A stretch of 35,290 nt of DNA from Bradyrhizobium sp. Its GTDB lineage: Bacteria > Pseudomonadota > Alphaproteobacteria > Rhizobiales > Xanthobacteraceae. Both the position numbers and the translations under genes were made by a program. The stretch lies in NCBI RefSeq assembly GCF_016213215.1, contig NZ_JACRAW010000016.1, positions 1 through 35,290 of the forward strand, read 5' to 3'. Positions 23,540 through 32,677 of the stretch are shown in pieces; position 1 is the first letter of the stretch, and every line of letters begins with the position of its first letter. The notes beneath the pieces were generated by a model. It worked only from the letters and a program-made list of their open reading frames with translations, was not told the DNA's origin and made no database searches.

Positions 23540-25173
23540 GCGGCGAGCTCCCGTTGCTGGGTATTGCGCTGGGCGGTGGCGCGCGAGATCGCCTCGGTGA
23601 TATCGGCCTCGTCGAACCGGCTCCAGCGTCCCGCGACGTATTGATCCGGCCGGAACAGATAGGTGGTGCCGTTAGAGACGTCGTAGCGCTCCGCCAGCAG
23701 TCCCTTGCTATCCTCGATATCGCGGCCGACCACCACGACGCGCGCCTCGATGTCGCCGCAGCGCACCACGCCTCGCTCCGGCGTCTCGCCGAAGGTCACC
23801 ACCGTGAAGCCCGGTCCCAGGCAGTTGAGGAACCAGCTTTCTTCGCCACCCAGAGTGACCGGCGCGTCCGCAGCGTTGGTGCCCGGCTTCATGTCGCCGG
23901 CAAACGAAGAACTGTCCGGCGTGTTCAGTATCGAGGCCACGTAGGGCGTCGGCAGCGACAGCCGGCCCGAATTGACCAGCGGCCGGGCAAAGGCGTGATG
24001 CTGCGCGAGGTCGAGCACGGCGTCGCGGAAATAGCCGCTCGCCCTGGTCTTCGGCGTGATGAAGTCGGTCGCGCGCGTCGAATTGAGGATATTGTCGTCG
24101 GCCGCGAAGGCGCGCTCCTCGTGATAGGTGTCGAGCAGGCTCTCTTCCGCCCTGCCGCGCAGCACGAGGTCGAGCTTCCAGGCGAGGTTGTCGATGTCCT
24201 GCACGCCGGTGTTGGCACCACGCGCGCCGAAAGGCGAGACCTGGTGCGCCGCATCGCCCGCGAACAGCACCCTGCCGTGGCGGAAATTGTCGATGCGCCG
24301 GCAGGCGAACTGGTAGACGGAGACCCATTCCAGCTCGAACTTGGTGTTCTCGCCCAGCATCGCCCTGATGCGCGGGATCACGCGCTCGGGCTTTCTCTCT
24401 TCATCCGGATTTGAGTCCCAGCCGAGCTGGAAGTCGATGCGCCAGATGTTGTCGGCCTGCCGATGCAAGAGCACCGATTGTCCACGATGGAACGGCGGGT
24501 CGAACCAGAACCAGCGCTCGGTGGGGAAATCCGCCTGCATCGATACGTCGGCGATCAGGAAGCGGTCCTGGAAGAACTGGCCCTTGAATTCGGCGCCGAC
24601 CATGCGGCGCGTGTCGGAATTGGCGCCGTCGCAGGCGATCACCCATTCGGCTTCCAGGGTGAACAGGCCGTCCGGCGTCTCGATGCCGAGCTGTACGCAA
24701 TCATCGTTCTGCTTCAGGCTCACCACGCGGTGCTTCCAGCGCAGGTCGATCAGCGCGCTTTCGCGGCACCTTCTGATCAGGATTTCCTCCAAATGATATT
24801 GCTGGAGGTTGATCATTGCCGGCATCTTGTGATCGGCCTCCGGCAACAGGTCGAACTGATAGGAGAGCTGGTCGCGGAAGAACACCTTGCCGACCTTCCA
24901 GCTCACGCCGCGATCGACCATGGGCCGGGCGCAGCCGAGCCGGTCCCAGATCTCCAGCGGGCGCTTGGCGTAGCACACCGCGCGCGAACCGACGCTCACC
25001 GTGTCGTTGTCGTCGAGCAGGACGACCGGGTGGCCGTGGGCGGCAAGATCGAGCACGGCGGTCAGCCCGATCGGGCCGGCGCCGATCACCACGACCGGAT
25101 GGCGGCGAACCACACCCTCCGCCTGCTCCTTGGATTGCACATAGGGATAACGCGGATAGACATAGTTGCTCAT
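23536..25173 (-). CDS. FAD-dependent aromatic hydroxylase (MhpA-like)
   Basis: A 545-residue flavoprotein monooxygenase of the PHBH/MhpA group, which hydroxylates phenolic or aromatic acids using NAD(P)H and O2. It shows the FAD-binding GxGxxG (VVIGAGPIGLTAV, about 28-40), the DG motif CDGAN (181-185) and the GD motif GRVLFAGDAAHQVSPFGARG (300-319). The C-terminal thioredoxin-like domain includes the segments GFTVVTFG and YLFRPDQYVAGRW. All motifs look intact. The ATG at 25173 is chosen by family N-terminus (MSNYVYPRYPYVQ). It is the second gene of an operon after the VOC gene and before DUF2783, suggesting an aromatic ring-cleavage or detoxification pathway. The substrate is unknown. Confidence 0.92.
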   Translation of the reverse strand: MSNYVYPRYPYVQSKEQAEGVVRRHPVVVIGAGPIGLTAVLDLAAHGHPVVLLDDNDTVSVGSRAVCYAKRPLEIWDRLGCARPMVDRGVSWKVGKVFFRDQLSYQFDLLPEADHKMPAMINLQQYHLEEILIRRCRESALIDLRWKHRVVSLKQNDDCVQLGIETPDGLFTLEAEWVIACDGANSDTRRMVGAEFKGQFFQDRFLIADVSMQADFPTERWFWFDPPFHRGQSVLLHRQADNIWRIDFQLGWDSNPDEERKPERVIPRIRAMLGENTKFELEWVSVYQFACRRIDNFRHGRVLFAGDAAHQVSPFGARGANTGVQDIDNLAWKLDLVLRGRAEESLLDTYHEERAFAADDNILNSTRATDFITPKTRASGYFRDAVLDLAQHHAFARPLVNSGRLSLPTPYVASILNTPDSSSFAGDMKPGTNAADAPVTLGGEESWFLNCLGPGFTVVTFGETPERGVVRCGDIEARVVVVGRDIEDSKGLLAERYDVSNGTTYLFRPDQYVAGRWSRFDEADITEAISRATAQRNTQQRELAA

Positions 25174-25232
25174 GGCGGCCTCGTTGCACGCGCGAAAAAG
25201 CAATGATCTGTGGATGAGGGAGGTGCGCCGGC

Positions 25233-25775
25233 CTATTTGGCGTCGGCGAATTCCTTCTCATGCAGCCAGGCGGTGTGGCGCGGGGGCTTCTTGGTCCTGG
25301 CCCATTCGTTGACCATGTCGTGCGCGACCTTCTTCATGCGGTCGAGCTGGTCGGCCGTCGCCGTCCAGGTCGCGACCTCGAGGCGATGGCCGCTCGGATC
25401 GTGGAAGTAGATCGACTGGAAGATGGTGTGATCGGTGATGCCGACGACGTCGAGGCCTTCGGCTTCGGCGCGCTGCTTCACTTCCTTCAGCTCGCCCATG
25501 TCCTTGACCTGGAAGGCGATGTGCTGCGTCCAGGGCGGCGTGTTGGGGTCGCGTCCCATCGGCGGGGAGTTCGGCAGCTCGAAGAACGCGAGGATGTTGC
25601 CGCACCCCGCGTCCAGGAAGATGTGCATGTAGGGATCCGGTTCCTTGGTCGACGGCACCTTGTCCTCGGCGATGGCGCCGAGCAGGTCCATGTTCAGGAC
25701 CTTCTTGTAGAAGTCGACGGTCTTCTGGGCGTCGGTGCAGCGATAGGCGACGTGGTGGATCTTCTCGATCTGCAT
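25233..25775 (-). CDS. VOC-family protein (glyoxalase/extradiol dioxygenase fold)
   Basis: A 180-residue vicinal oxygen chelate protein. Metal-ligand candidates are H8 (IEKIHHVAYRC), a His in TQHIAFQVKD and a Glu in HRLEVATW, as expected for a paired beta-alpha-beta-beta-beta metal site. The family includes glyoxalase I, isomerases and ring-cleaving dioxygenases. With the downstream hydroxylase, a role in aromatic degradation is plausible. GGGAG precedes the ATG at 25775. It is the first gene of the operon VOC, FAD hydroxylase, DUF2783 and is divergent from a MarR regulator across a 135-bp control region with two strong palindromes. Confidence 0.88.
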   Translation of the reverse strand: MQIEKIHHVAYRCTDAQKTVDFYKKVLNMDLLGAIAEDKVPSTKEPDPYMHIFLDAGCGNILAFFELPNSPPMGRDPNTPPWTQHIAFQVKDMGELKEVKQRAEAEGLDVVGITDHTIFQSIYFHDPSGHRLEVATWTATADQLDRMKKVAHDMVNEWARTKKPPRHTAWLHEKEFADAK

Positions 25776-25811
25776 GGCGTTGCATCTCCCTTTGCGACTT
25801 GTTGGCAAAAT

Positions 25812-25829
25812 TAGTAACAAATATTACTA
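25812..25829. promoter_or_regulatory. Candidate MarR operator palindrome
   Basis: TAGTAA-N6-TTACTA is a perfect 18-bp inverted repeat in the intergenic region between the VOC operon and marR. MarR-family proteins bind palindromes of about this size near their own promoters. On the minus strand its right arm runs into TACTAAT, which resembles a -10 element for the VOC operon, so a bound repressor would cover that promoter. Confidence 0.55.
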
Positions 25830-25838
25830 TCTCGCCGC

Positions 25839-25854
25839 TTTGATCTGGATCAAA
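25839..25854. promoter_or_regulatory. FNR/FixK-type box
   Basis: TTTGATC-TG-GATCAAA is a perfect palindrome and contains TTGAT-N4-ATCAA, the consensus of FNR/FixK regulators. In Bradyrhizobium, FixK2 boxes have the form TTGA-N6-TCAA and respond to low oxygen. It is about 57 bp before the marR start and 64 bp before the VOC start. Read on the minus strand, a -10-like TACTAAT follows about 23 nt later, the spacing expected of a class II activated promoter for the VOC operon. Confidence 0.65.
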
Positions 25855-25910
25855 TCGCTTCACGGCGCATCCGGGGCAGGGAGAATTCACCAGGCGCAGG
25901 GGATTTGGCC

Positions 25911-26408
25911 ATGAAAGAGCGACCCGATCCGGCACGTGAACGCGTCCGGCACGAAGCCGGGGACAGCTCCAAGCTCGAGCTGCAGAACTACTTTCCCTAT
26001 CGACTTGCCCGTCTTGCCGAGCAGGTCTCGCTCGCCGTTGCCGAAGTCTATGCAACGCGCTTCTCGCTCACCCGGCAGGAATGGCGCATTCTGGCCGCGC
26101 TCGGTGGAAGAAGCGACGTGCCGACCAAGGAGATCGGCCGCCTGACCACGCTCGACAAGATGAATGTCAGTCGCGCCATGCAGTCGCTGGAAGCGCGCGG
26201 CATCGTCAGCCGCACCCGAGATCCGAACGACGGCCGCGAGCGTATCGTGTCCCTGACGCCGTCGGGGCGCTCGCTGTATCGACGCATCGTGCCGTACGCA
26301 CTCGAACGCGAAGCGACGCTGCTGTCCGTTCTGACGCCGCAGGAGGTCGCGACGCTCGACAACGCGATCTACAAACTCATGAAGATCGCGGAGAAGTTCG
26401 AGGATTGA
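25911..26408 (+). CDS. MarR-family transcriptional regulator
   Basis: A 165-residue winged-helix regulator. The DNA-binding domain spans about residues 45-115 (FSLTRQEWRILAALGGRSDVPTKEIGRLTTLDKMNVSRAMQSLEARGIVSRT), with the wing RDPNDGRERIVSLTPSG. Flanking helices form the dimer interface. MarR proteins usually repress a divergent catabolic operon and release it on binding an aromatic ligand. Here the target would be the VOC/FAD hydroxylase/DUF2783 operon, with a palindromic operator in between. The ATG at 25911 follows CAGGGGA; a TTG at 25905 is in frame but less likely. Confidence 0.92.
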   Translation: MKERPDPARERVRHEAGDSSKLELQNYFPYRLARLAEQVSLAVAEVYATRFSLTRQEWRILAALGGRSDVPTKEIGRLTTLDKMNVSRAMQSLEARGIVSRTRDPNDGRERIVSLTPSGRSLYRRIVPYALEREATLLSVLTPQEVATLDNAIYKLMKIAEKFED

Positions 26409-26682
26409 GCGGTGTGAGCCGCCGCGCGCGGCGATGACCTAAGGTTAGGGCGCTCTGCTCCACACACATTCGGAAGCATCGCTGACGTTTTCGTCAGTCT
26501 GCCCATCAACTTCATCGTTGCAGCTTTTCGGGAACCCGACATTTGTGTTTCGTGAGGTGAGCGCTGATGCGAGTGCCGATGCGCCGCATCTGCGCGGTCC
26601 TGGAGAATTTGACGTGGCGCAATGGTCCCGAAAAAGGGACGCGCATTGTTCTGGTCAGGGCAGGGAACAACGGAGAAAGTCC

Positions 26683-27240
26683 ATGAAGCAGATGAGTCTG
26701 CGAAAAGTTGCGATTGCAACCTCGACCGTTGCGTGTGCGGCACTGCTCTCCTTCAGCTGGTCTGAGCAGCGCGGCGTCTCGCTATCGATCGAGAATGCTC
26801 AGGCCCGGGTCGGTCGCCCCTTGACCCCGGTGAGCGTTGCGGGTGTTGCGCGCCGACAGCACCGGCGCGCCGTTTATGGAACCGGTGTCGTCGGTGCTGG
26901 TGTGGCAGGAGCCGCCGCGATCGGCACGGCTGGCGCAGTCGCCGCCGCCACTTCACCTGTTTGGGGAGGTGGCCCCTACTACACGGGTCCCAGGGCTTAC
27001 CAGGCCACTTCACCCGTTTGGGGAGGTGGCGCCTACTACACAGGTCCCAGGGCCTACCAGTCATACGCGGCTGCGCCCGCTGCGAGCAGCCCCGCCTGGA
27101 ACTTGACTACGGCCTACCGCGCGGGCGGTCCCTGGTACGGCCACAACGGATGGGGCGACTACAAGGCCCGCTACGGCATTGTTTGCGATCCCGGCGGCAT
27201 GATCAAGGGCGGCGACGGGTTGATGTATCGCTGCCAGTAA
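26683..27240 (+). CDS. Secreted protein with tandem repeat
   Basis: A 185-residue protein with an N-terminal signal sequence (LRKVAIATSTVACAALLSFSW). An Ala/Gly/Val-rich hydrophobic segment follows (about 66-90), then two near-identical 19-residue repeats beginning ATSPVWGGG and ending GPRAYQ (DNA repeats 26947-27003 and 27004-27060). The C-terminal 45 residues hold WYGHNGWGDYKARYGIVCDPGGMIKGGDGLMYRCQ-type sequence with two cysteines, likely a disulfide. This C-terminal layout recalls small envelope proteins of rhizobia, but no function is known to me. The ATG at 26683 follows CGGAG. Confidence 0.78.
   Translation: MKQMSLRKVAIATSTVACAALLSFSWSEQRGVSLSIENAQARVGRPLTPVSVAGVARRQHRRAVYGTGVVGAGVAGAAAIGTAGAVAAATSPVWGGGPYYTGPRAYQATSPVWGGGAYYTGPRAYQSYAAAPAASSPAWNLTTAYRAGGPWYGHNGWGDYKARYGIVCDPGGMIKGGDGLMYRCQ
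26947..27060 (+). repeat. Two tandem 57-nt repeats within coding sequence
   Basis: 26947-27003 and 27004-27060 differ at only a few positions, mostly synonymous, and code for the 19-residue unit repeated in the secreted protein. A recent in-frame duplication is the simplest explanation. Confidence 0.95.
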
Positions 27241-27550
27241 ACACGCGTGAGACGAAGGAGGCGGCCGAAGAATTGCTTCTTTCGCTCCGTCTCGGACTTC
27301 CGCGTGACCAGCACTTGGAATGTCGCAGCGCAATCCTCATGCCGCACGTTTGCAGCTGGCGGCCGGTTCAAGCAAAGCGCGGCTCCTTCGATTGAACTCC
27401 CGCTGTTCGCGATGAGGGTGCCGCGTGCTTTGCTCAGAAAAGAGTCCCGGACGGTCTCGGGGCTTCAGCCGGCATTCCCCGAAGCTTGATCCCACGGTGG
27501 ATCGCGCTATATCCGGGGTCTCTCCCCTTTATCTTCACCGGGTTTTACGC
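27241..27550. other. Intergenic stretch upstream of htpG
   Basis: About 310 bases without a supported gene. The right end carries a heat-shock-type promoter candidate for htpG at 27485-27512. Nothing else is evident. Confidence 0.5.
27485..27512 (+). promoter_or_regulatory. Candidate RpoH (heat-shock) promoter of htpG
   Basis: CTTGAT (27485-27490) and CTATAT (27507-27512) are separated by 16 bp, close to rhizobial RpoH promoters (CTTG-type -35, CYTAT-type -10). The -10 lies 39 bp upstream of the htpG ATG. The match is by eye. Confidence 0.5.
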
Positions 27551-29434
27551 ATGACGACGATCGATACGGCTGTCGAGAAGCAGCCCTTTCAGGCCGAGGT
27601 ATCCGAGCTTCTGCACCTCATGGTGCACTCGGTCTATTCGGAAACCGATATTTTCCTGCGCGAGCTCATCTCCAATGCTTCGGACGCCTGCGACAAGCTG
27701 CGCTACGAGGCGATCGCCCGTCCCGAGTTGATCGGCGACGGCGAGCCGCCGAAGATCCGCATCATCCCCGACAAGCAGGCGAACACGCTCACCGTGTCCG
27801 ACACCGGCATCGGCATGGAGCGGCAGGAGCTGATCGACCATCTCGGCACCATCGCCCGCTCCGGCACCAAGGCTTTCGTGGCCAAGCTCAGTGAGGCCAA
27901 GGACGGCCTCGGGCTGATCGGACAGTTCGGCGTCGGTTTCTAGTCCGCGTTCATGGTGGCCGAGAAAATCGTCGTTGTCAGCCGCCGCGCCGGCGAAAGC
28001 GACGTGTGGACCTGGACCTCCTCGGGCGGTGCGGGCTTCGAGATCGCGCATGGCAGCGAGGAAGATGCCGCGCGCGTTGTCCGTGGCACCGAGATCGTGC
28101 TGCACCTGAAGGAAGACGCCAAGAAATATCTCGAGACCCACCAGATCGAGCGCATCGTCTCGGCCTATTCCGACAACATCCAGTTCCCGATCTTCCTGGT
28201 GCCGGAGGAGGGCGAGCCGCGCCAGATAAACTCGGCGAGCGCGCTGTGGCAGCGCACGAAGTCGGAGCTCAAGCCGGAGGACTACCAGCAGGCCTATAAG
28301 TCCATCGCGGGCGCCTTCGACGAACCGGCGATGACGCTGCACTACCGCGCGGAAGGGCGCTACTCCTATGCCGTGCTGCTGTTCGCGCCGTCGACCAAGC
28401 CGTTCGACCTGTTCGAGCCGTCGCGCAAGGGCAGGGTGAAGCTCTATGTGCGGCGCGTCTTCATCACCGACGATGCCGACCTGTTGCCCGCCTATCTGCG
28501 CTTTGTCCGCGGCGTCATCGACAGCGAGGACCTGCCGCTCAACATCTCGCGCGAGATGCTGCAGAACAATCCGCAGCTGATGCAGATCCGAAAAGCGGTG
28601 ACCGGCCGCGTCGTCAGCGAGATCGAACAGCTCGCCGACAAGGATGCCGACAACTTCGACAAGATCTGGGAGGCCTTCGGCATCGTCCTCAAGGAAGGCA
28701 TCTACGAGGATTTCGAGCGGCGCGACAAACTGCTGGCGTTGTCGCGTTTCTCCACCACGAAAGGCGAGAAGCGTTCGCTCAAGCAATACATCGCCGATTT
28801 CAAGCCCAACCAGACCGAGATCTATTTCCTGGTCGGCGACTCTCTCGATCGGCTGAAGTCCAATCCGCGCCTGGAGGCGGCCGCCGCGCGCGGCATAGAG
28901 GTGCTGCTGCTCACCGATCCGGTGGACGCGTTCTGGACCTCGGTGCCGCTGGAGTTCGAGGGCAAGCCGCTGAAGTCGCTGAGCCAGGGCGATCTCAATT
29001 TCGACCTCATCCCGCTCCTGGACGAGCACAAGGACAACAAGGACGAGGCCGCCGCCGACGAAGCGACGACGATCGCGGTCATCAAGGCTTCGCTCGGGGA
29101 GCGCGTCACGGACGTGAAGGCTTCGACGCGCCTCACCACCTCGGCCTCATGCCTCGTTGCCGACAGCCACGGTCCGAGCCGCGAGCTTGAGCGCATCCTG
29201 GCGCAGCAGAACCGCGGCATGCGCTCCAGGCCGATCCTCGAGATCAACCTGCGTCATCCGTTCGTGACCGCGATCTCGAAGGCGCAGGTCGGCTCGAAGA
29301 CGGTCGACGATCTCTGTCTGCTCCTGCTCGAACAGGCCCAGATCCTCGACGGCGAGCTCCCGGAGGACCCCGCCGCCTTCGCCGCCCGCCTCAACCGGCT
29401 CGTGCTGCAGGGGGTTGGGGAGAAGGGGGCCTAG
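27551..29434 (+). pseudogene. htpG: Molecular chaperone HtpG, interrupted by an in-frame amber codon
   Basis: The whole 627-codon gene for the bacterial Hsp90 chaperone is present in one frame, but codon 131 is TAG (27941-27943). The sequence reads [19 protein letters not shown], where the family has GQFGVGFYSAF, so a TAC to TAG change in the ATP-lid motif explains it. The 130 residues before it hold the N-box ([17 protein letters not shown]) and the DTGIGM motif. After it come the rest of the N-terminal domain, the middle and the C-terminal domains, ending GVGEKGA. An ATG at 27953 could restart translation but would give a protein lacking most of the ATPase site. No other damage is visible, so this is either a very recent mutation, a sequencing error or a tolerated suppressible stop. 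A heat-shock promoter candidate lies upstream. Confidence 0.9.
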
Positions 29435-29450
29435 GCTTCACCAGAGTGTC

Positions 29451-29537
29451 GCCATTGCGAGGAGCGATAGCGACGAAGCAATCCAGTTTGCCGCCGCGGA
29501 AAGATTCTGGATTGCTTCGCTTCGCTCGTTGTCGCGC
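29451..29537. repeat. Palindromic intergenic repeat / terminator
   Basis: A long imperfect palindrome with a perfect 13-bp core: CGAAGCAATCCAG (29474-29486) and CTGGATTGCTTCG (29507-29519). Flanking GCGAGGAGCGATAGCGA pairs loosely with the TCGCTCGTTGTCGC side. This is the kind of dispersed repeat common between genes of Bradyrhizobium and Rhodopseudomonas. It lies between the convergent htpG and RND genes and probably terminates both. Confidence 0.8.
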
Positions 29538-29539
29538 CC

Positions 29540-32500
29540 TCACTCCGCCGCATCCTTGAGCCGCGCCGCTTCTGCGCGCGAGGCCTCCTCGCGCTTCTTC
29601 TGCATCGAGCGCGTCAGCAGGTTCGAGAGGCGGTCGAGGTACAGATAAACCACGGGCGTCGTGAACAGGGTCAGCGCCTGGCTGACGATGAGGCCGCCGA
29701 CCATGGCATAGCCGAGCGGCTGGCGGATTTCCGAGCCGGTACCGGTGCCCAGCATGAGCGGCACGCCGCCGAGCATTGCCGCCATTGTCGTCATCATGAT
29801 CGGGCGGAAGCGGAGCACCGCGGCCTGCCGGATCGACTGCTCGGGGCTCATGTGATGCTCGCGTTCGGCGGCGATCGCGAAATCCACCATCATGATGCCG
29901 TTCTTCTTCACGATGCCGATCAACAGAATGATGCCGATCAGCGCGATCAGCGAGAAGTCGAAGCCGAACGCCATCAGGATCGCGATCGCGCCGACGCCCG
30001 CCGACGGCAGCGTGGAGAGGATCGTCAGCGGATGGATGTAGCTTTCGTAGAGAATGCCGAGGATCAGGTACACCACGATCAGCGCGGCGAGGATCAACAG
30101 CGGTACCGTGCTCAGCGATTGCTGGAAGGCCTGCGCGGTGCCCTGGAAGCTGGTGGCCAGCGTCGCCGGCGCGTTCAGCTCGGTAACCGCGCGCTGCACG
30201 GCGGCGGTCGCCTGTCCGAGCGCCGTGCCCTCGGCGAGGTTGAAGCTGATCGTCACCGACGGAAACTGGCCCTGGTGCGCAATCGAGAGCGGCCGCACCG
30301 GCACATTGGTCCACTCGCAGAACACCGACAGCGGCACCTGGGCTCCCGTTGCCGGCGAGCGGATATGGAGCTTGTCCAGCGTATCTAACCTGCCCTGCAG
30401 CTCGGGCAGGATCTCCAGGATCACGCGATAGGTGTTCACCTGGGTGAAATACTGCGTGACCTGGCGCTGACCGAATGCGTCGTACAGCGTGTCGTCGATC
30501 AATTGCGGCGTAATGCCGTAACGCGCGGCGGTGTCGCGGTTGATCGTCAGCTGCACCGTGGTGCCCTCGGTCTGCTGGTCGGTCGCGACATCGCGCAGTT
30601 CCGGCAGCGTCTTCATCCGCTCCAGGATCTTTGGCGCCCATTCGTTCAGCTCGGCAAGGTTGGCGTCCTGCAGCGTGAACTCGAACTGGGTCCGCGTGGC
30701 GCGGCCGCCCATGCGCACGTCCTGGGCGGCCTGCAGGTAGAGACGGGCCCCCTCGATCTGCGCCAGCTGCGGCCGCAGCCGGGCGATGATCTCCTGCGCG
30801 CTGACGTCACGCTCATGGCGCGGCTTCAGCGCGATGTACATGCGCCCGGCATTCAGCGCCGTGCCGCCGCCGCCGATGAACATCGCGATGCTGTCCACGG
30901 CGGGATCGGCCTGCACGATCCGGCTGAGCTCCTCCTGGCGCCGCTTCATCTCGGTAAAGGAGATGTCCTGCGGCATCTCCGACACCGCGGTGATCATGCC
31001 GTTGTCCTGCTGCGGGAAGAAGCCTTTCGGGATGATGACGAACAGAACGACCGAGAGCGCCACGGTGGCGAAAAAGACAACAAGCGTGGTCAGGCTGTGG
31101 CGCAGCGCAAGGTCGAGGCCGCGCTCGTAGGCGGCTAGCAGGCGATCGAACATGCGCTCGCTCCACTGGTAGAAGCGGCCGTGCCTGACCTCGTGGTGCG
31201 AGCGCAGGAAGCGCGAGGCCATCATCGGCGTCAGCGACAGCGACACCACCATCGAGACGAGGATCGCCATCGCCAGCGTCACCGCAAACTCGCGGAACAG
31301 CCGGCCGATGATGCCGCCCATCATCAGCAGCGGAATCAGCACCGCAATCAGCGATATGCTGATCGAGACGATGGTGAAGCCGATTTCGCGGGCGCCCTTG
31401 AAGGCCGCGGCGAGCGGCGGCTCGCCCTGCTCGACATGGCGGGTGATGTTCTCCACCATGACGATCGCGTCGTCGACCACGAAGCCGACCGCGATCGTCA
31501 GCGCCATCAGCGACAGATTGTTGAGCGAGAAGCCGAACACCCACATCAGCGAGCAGGCTCCCAGAAGCGCGAGCGGGACCGTGACGCTCGGGATGATCGT
31601 CGCCCAGAAGCTGCGCAGGAACATGAAGATGACCATCACCACCAGCGCGATGGTGATCATCAGCGTGATCTGCACGTCCTCCACAGCGGCGCGGATGGTG
31701 AGCGTGCGGTCGCTCATGATCTTGATCTTGATCGACGGCGGGATCGCCGCGATCAGGCGCGGCAGCTGCGCCTTGATGCGGTCGACGGTTTCGATGACGT
31801 TGGCGCCGGGCTGCTTGAACACGACGAGAAATACGCCGCGCTTGCCGTCGGCCCATGCCGCGGTCTTCATGTCCTCGGCACCCGACACCGCCTGTCCGAC
31901 GTCGCGGATCCGCAGCGGTGCGCCGTTGCGATAGGCGATGATGACGTCGTTCCAGTCCTTCGCTTCCGTCAGCTGGTCGTTGGCATAGATGGTGTAGGCG
32001 CGCGTTGGGCCGTCGAGGCTGCCCTTGGGGCTGTCGGTGGTCGCGACCGCGACCTGGGTGCGCACGTCCTCCAGCGACAGGCCTTTTGCGACGAGCTTTC
32101 CCGGATCGACCTGGATGCGGATGGAGGGTTTCTGCTGGCCTCCGATGAACACCTGCGCGACGCCGGAGATCTGGCTGATCTGCTGCGCAAGCTGCGCGTC
32201 GGTGCGGTCGCTGACCGTGGTCAGCGGCAAGGTGTCGGATGTCGCCGCCAGGATCATGATCGGCGAATCGGCCGGGTTGACCTTGCGGTAGGTCGGCGGC
32301 GACGGCAGGTTCTTCGGCAGTTGCCCGCCCGCGGCGTTGATGGCGGCCTGGATGTCGTTGGCGGCGGCATCGATCGAGCGGCTGAGCTCGAACTGGATGG
32401 TGATCGAAGTCGAGCCGAGCGAGCTAGTCGAGGTCATCTGCGCGATCCCGGGGATCTGCGCCATCTGGCGCTCGAGCGGCTGGGCCACGGATGAGGCCAT

Positions 32501-32677
32501 CGTCTCCGGGCTGGCGCCGGGCAGCGAGGCCGAGACCTGGACGGTCGGGAAGTCGACCTGCGGCAGCGGCGCGACCGGGAGCAGGGGATAGGACACCAGC
32601 CCGACGAACAGGATGCCTGCCATCAGCAGCGACGTTCCGATTGGGTAGCGGATGAACGGGGAAGAGAAGCTCTCCAT
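29540..32677 (-). CDS. RND multidrug efflux permease (MdtB/MdtC-like)
   Basis: A 1045-residue inner-membrane pump of the HAE1 RND family that drives drug export with the proton gradient. It starts with SFSSPFIRYPIGTSLLMAGILF (first helix), continues into the porter domain (PQVDFPTVQVSASLPGASPETMASSVAQPLE), and shows the TM4 proton-relay Asp pair in VGFVVDDAIVMVEN. The second large periplasmic loop and helices 8-12 follow, ending in a short charged tail. All segments look intact and length is normal. MdtB and MdtC usually sit together with a membrane fusion protein MdtA, but neither is adjacent here: upstream is an unrelated divergent gene and downstream is htpG. It may pair with components encoded elsewhere or be a remnant of a split operon. 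Confidence 0.95.
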   Translation of the reverse strand: MESFSSPFIRYPIGTSLLMAGILFVGLVSYPLLPVAPLPQVDFPTVQVSASLPGASPETMASSVAQPLERQMAQIPGIAQMTSTSSLGSTSITIQFELSRSIDAAANDIQAAINAAGGQLPKNLPSPPTYRKVNPADSPIMILAATSDTLPLTTVSDRTDAQLAQQISQISGVAQVFIGGQQKPSIRIQVDPGKLVAKGLSLEDVRTQVAVATTDSPKGSLDGPTRAYTIYANDQLTEAKDWNDVIIAYRNGAPLRIRDVGQAVSGAEDMKTAAWADGKRGVFLVVFKQPGANVIETVDRIKAQLPRLIAAIPPSIKIKIMSDRTLTIRAAVEDVQITLMITIALVVMVIFMFLRSFWATIIPSVTVPLALLGACSLMWVFGFSLNNLSLMALTIAVGFVVDDAIVMVENITRHVEQGEPPLAAAFKGAREIGFTIVSISISLIAVLIPLLMMGGIIGRLFREFAVTLAMAILVSMVVSLSLTPMMASRFLRSHHEVRHGRFYQWSERMFDRLLAAYERGLDLALRHSLTTLVVFFATVALSVVLFVIIPKGFFPQQDNGMITAVSEMPQDISFTEMKRRQEELSRIVQADPAVDSIAMFIGGGGTALNAGRMYIALKPRHERDVSAQEIIARLRPQLAQIEGARLYLQAAQDVRMGGRATRTQFEFTLQDANLAELNEWAPKILERMKTLPELRDVATDQQTEGTTVQLTINRDTAARYGITPQLIDDTLYDAFGQRQVTQYFTQVNTYRVILEILPELQGRLDTLDKLHIRSPATGAQVPLSVFCEWTNVPVRPLSIAHQGQFPSVTISFNLAEGTALGQATAAVQRAVTELNAPATLATSFQGTAQAFQQSLSTVPLLILAALIVVYLILGILYESYIHPLTILSTLPSAGVGAIAILMAFGFDFSLIALIGIILLIGIVKKNGIMMVDFAIAAEREHHMSPEQSIRQAAVLRFRPIMMTTMAAMLGGVPLMLGTGTGSEIRQPLGYAMVGGLIVSQALTLFTTPVVYLYLDRLSNLLTRSMQKKREEASRAEAARLKDAAE

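Noticed and set aside
31181..32494. Long plus-strand frame opposite the RND gene
   Set aside because: Composition artefact: His/Arg/Asp-rich, no ribosome binding site, and the RND gene on the other strand is certain.
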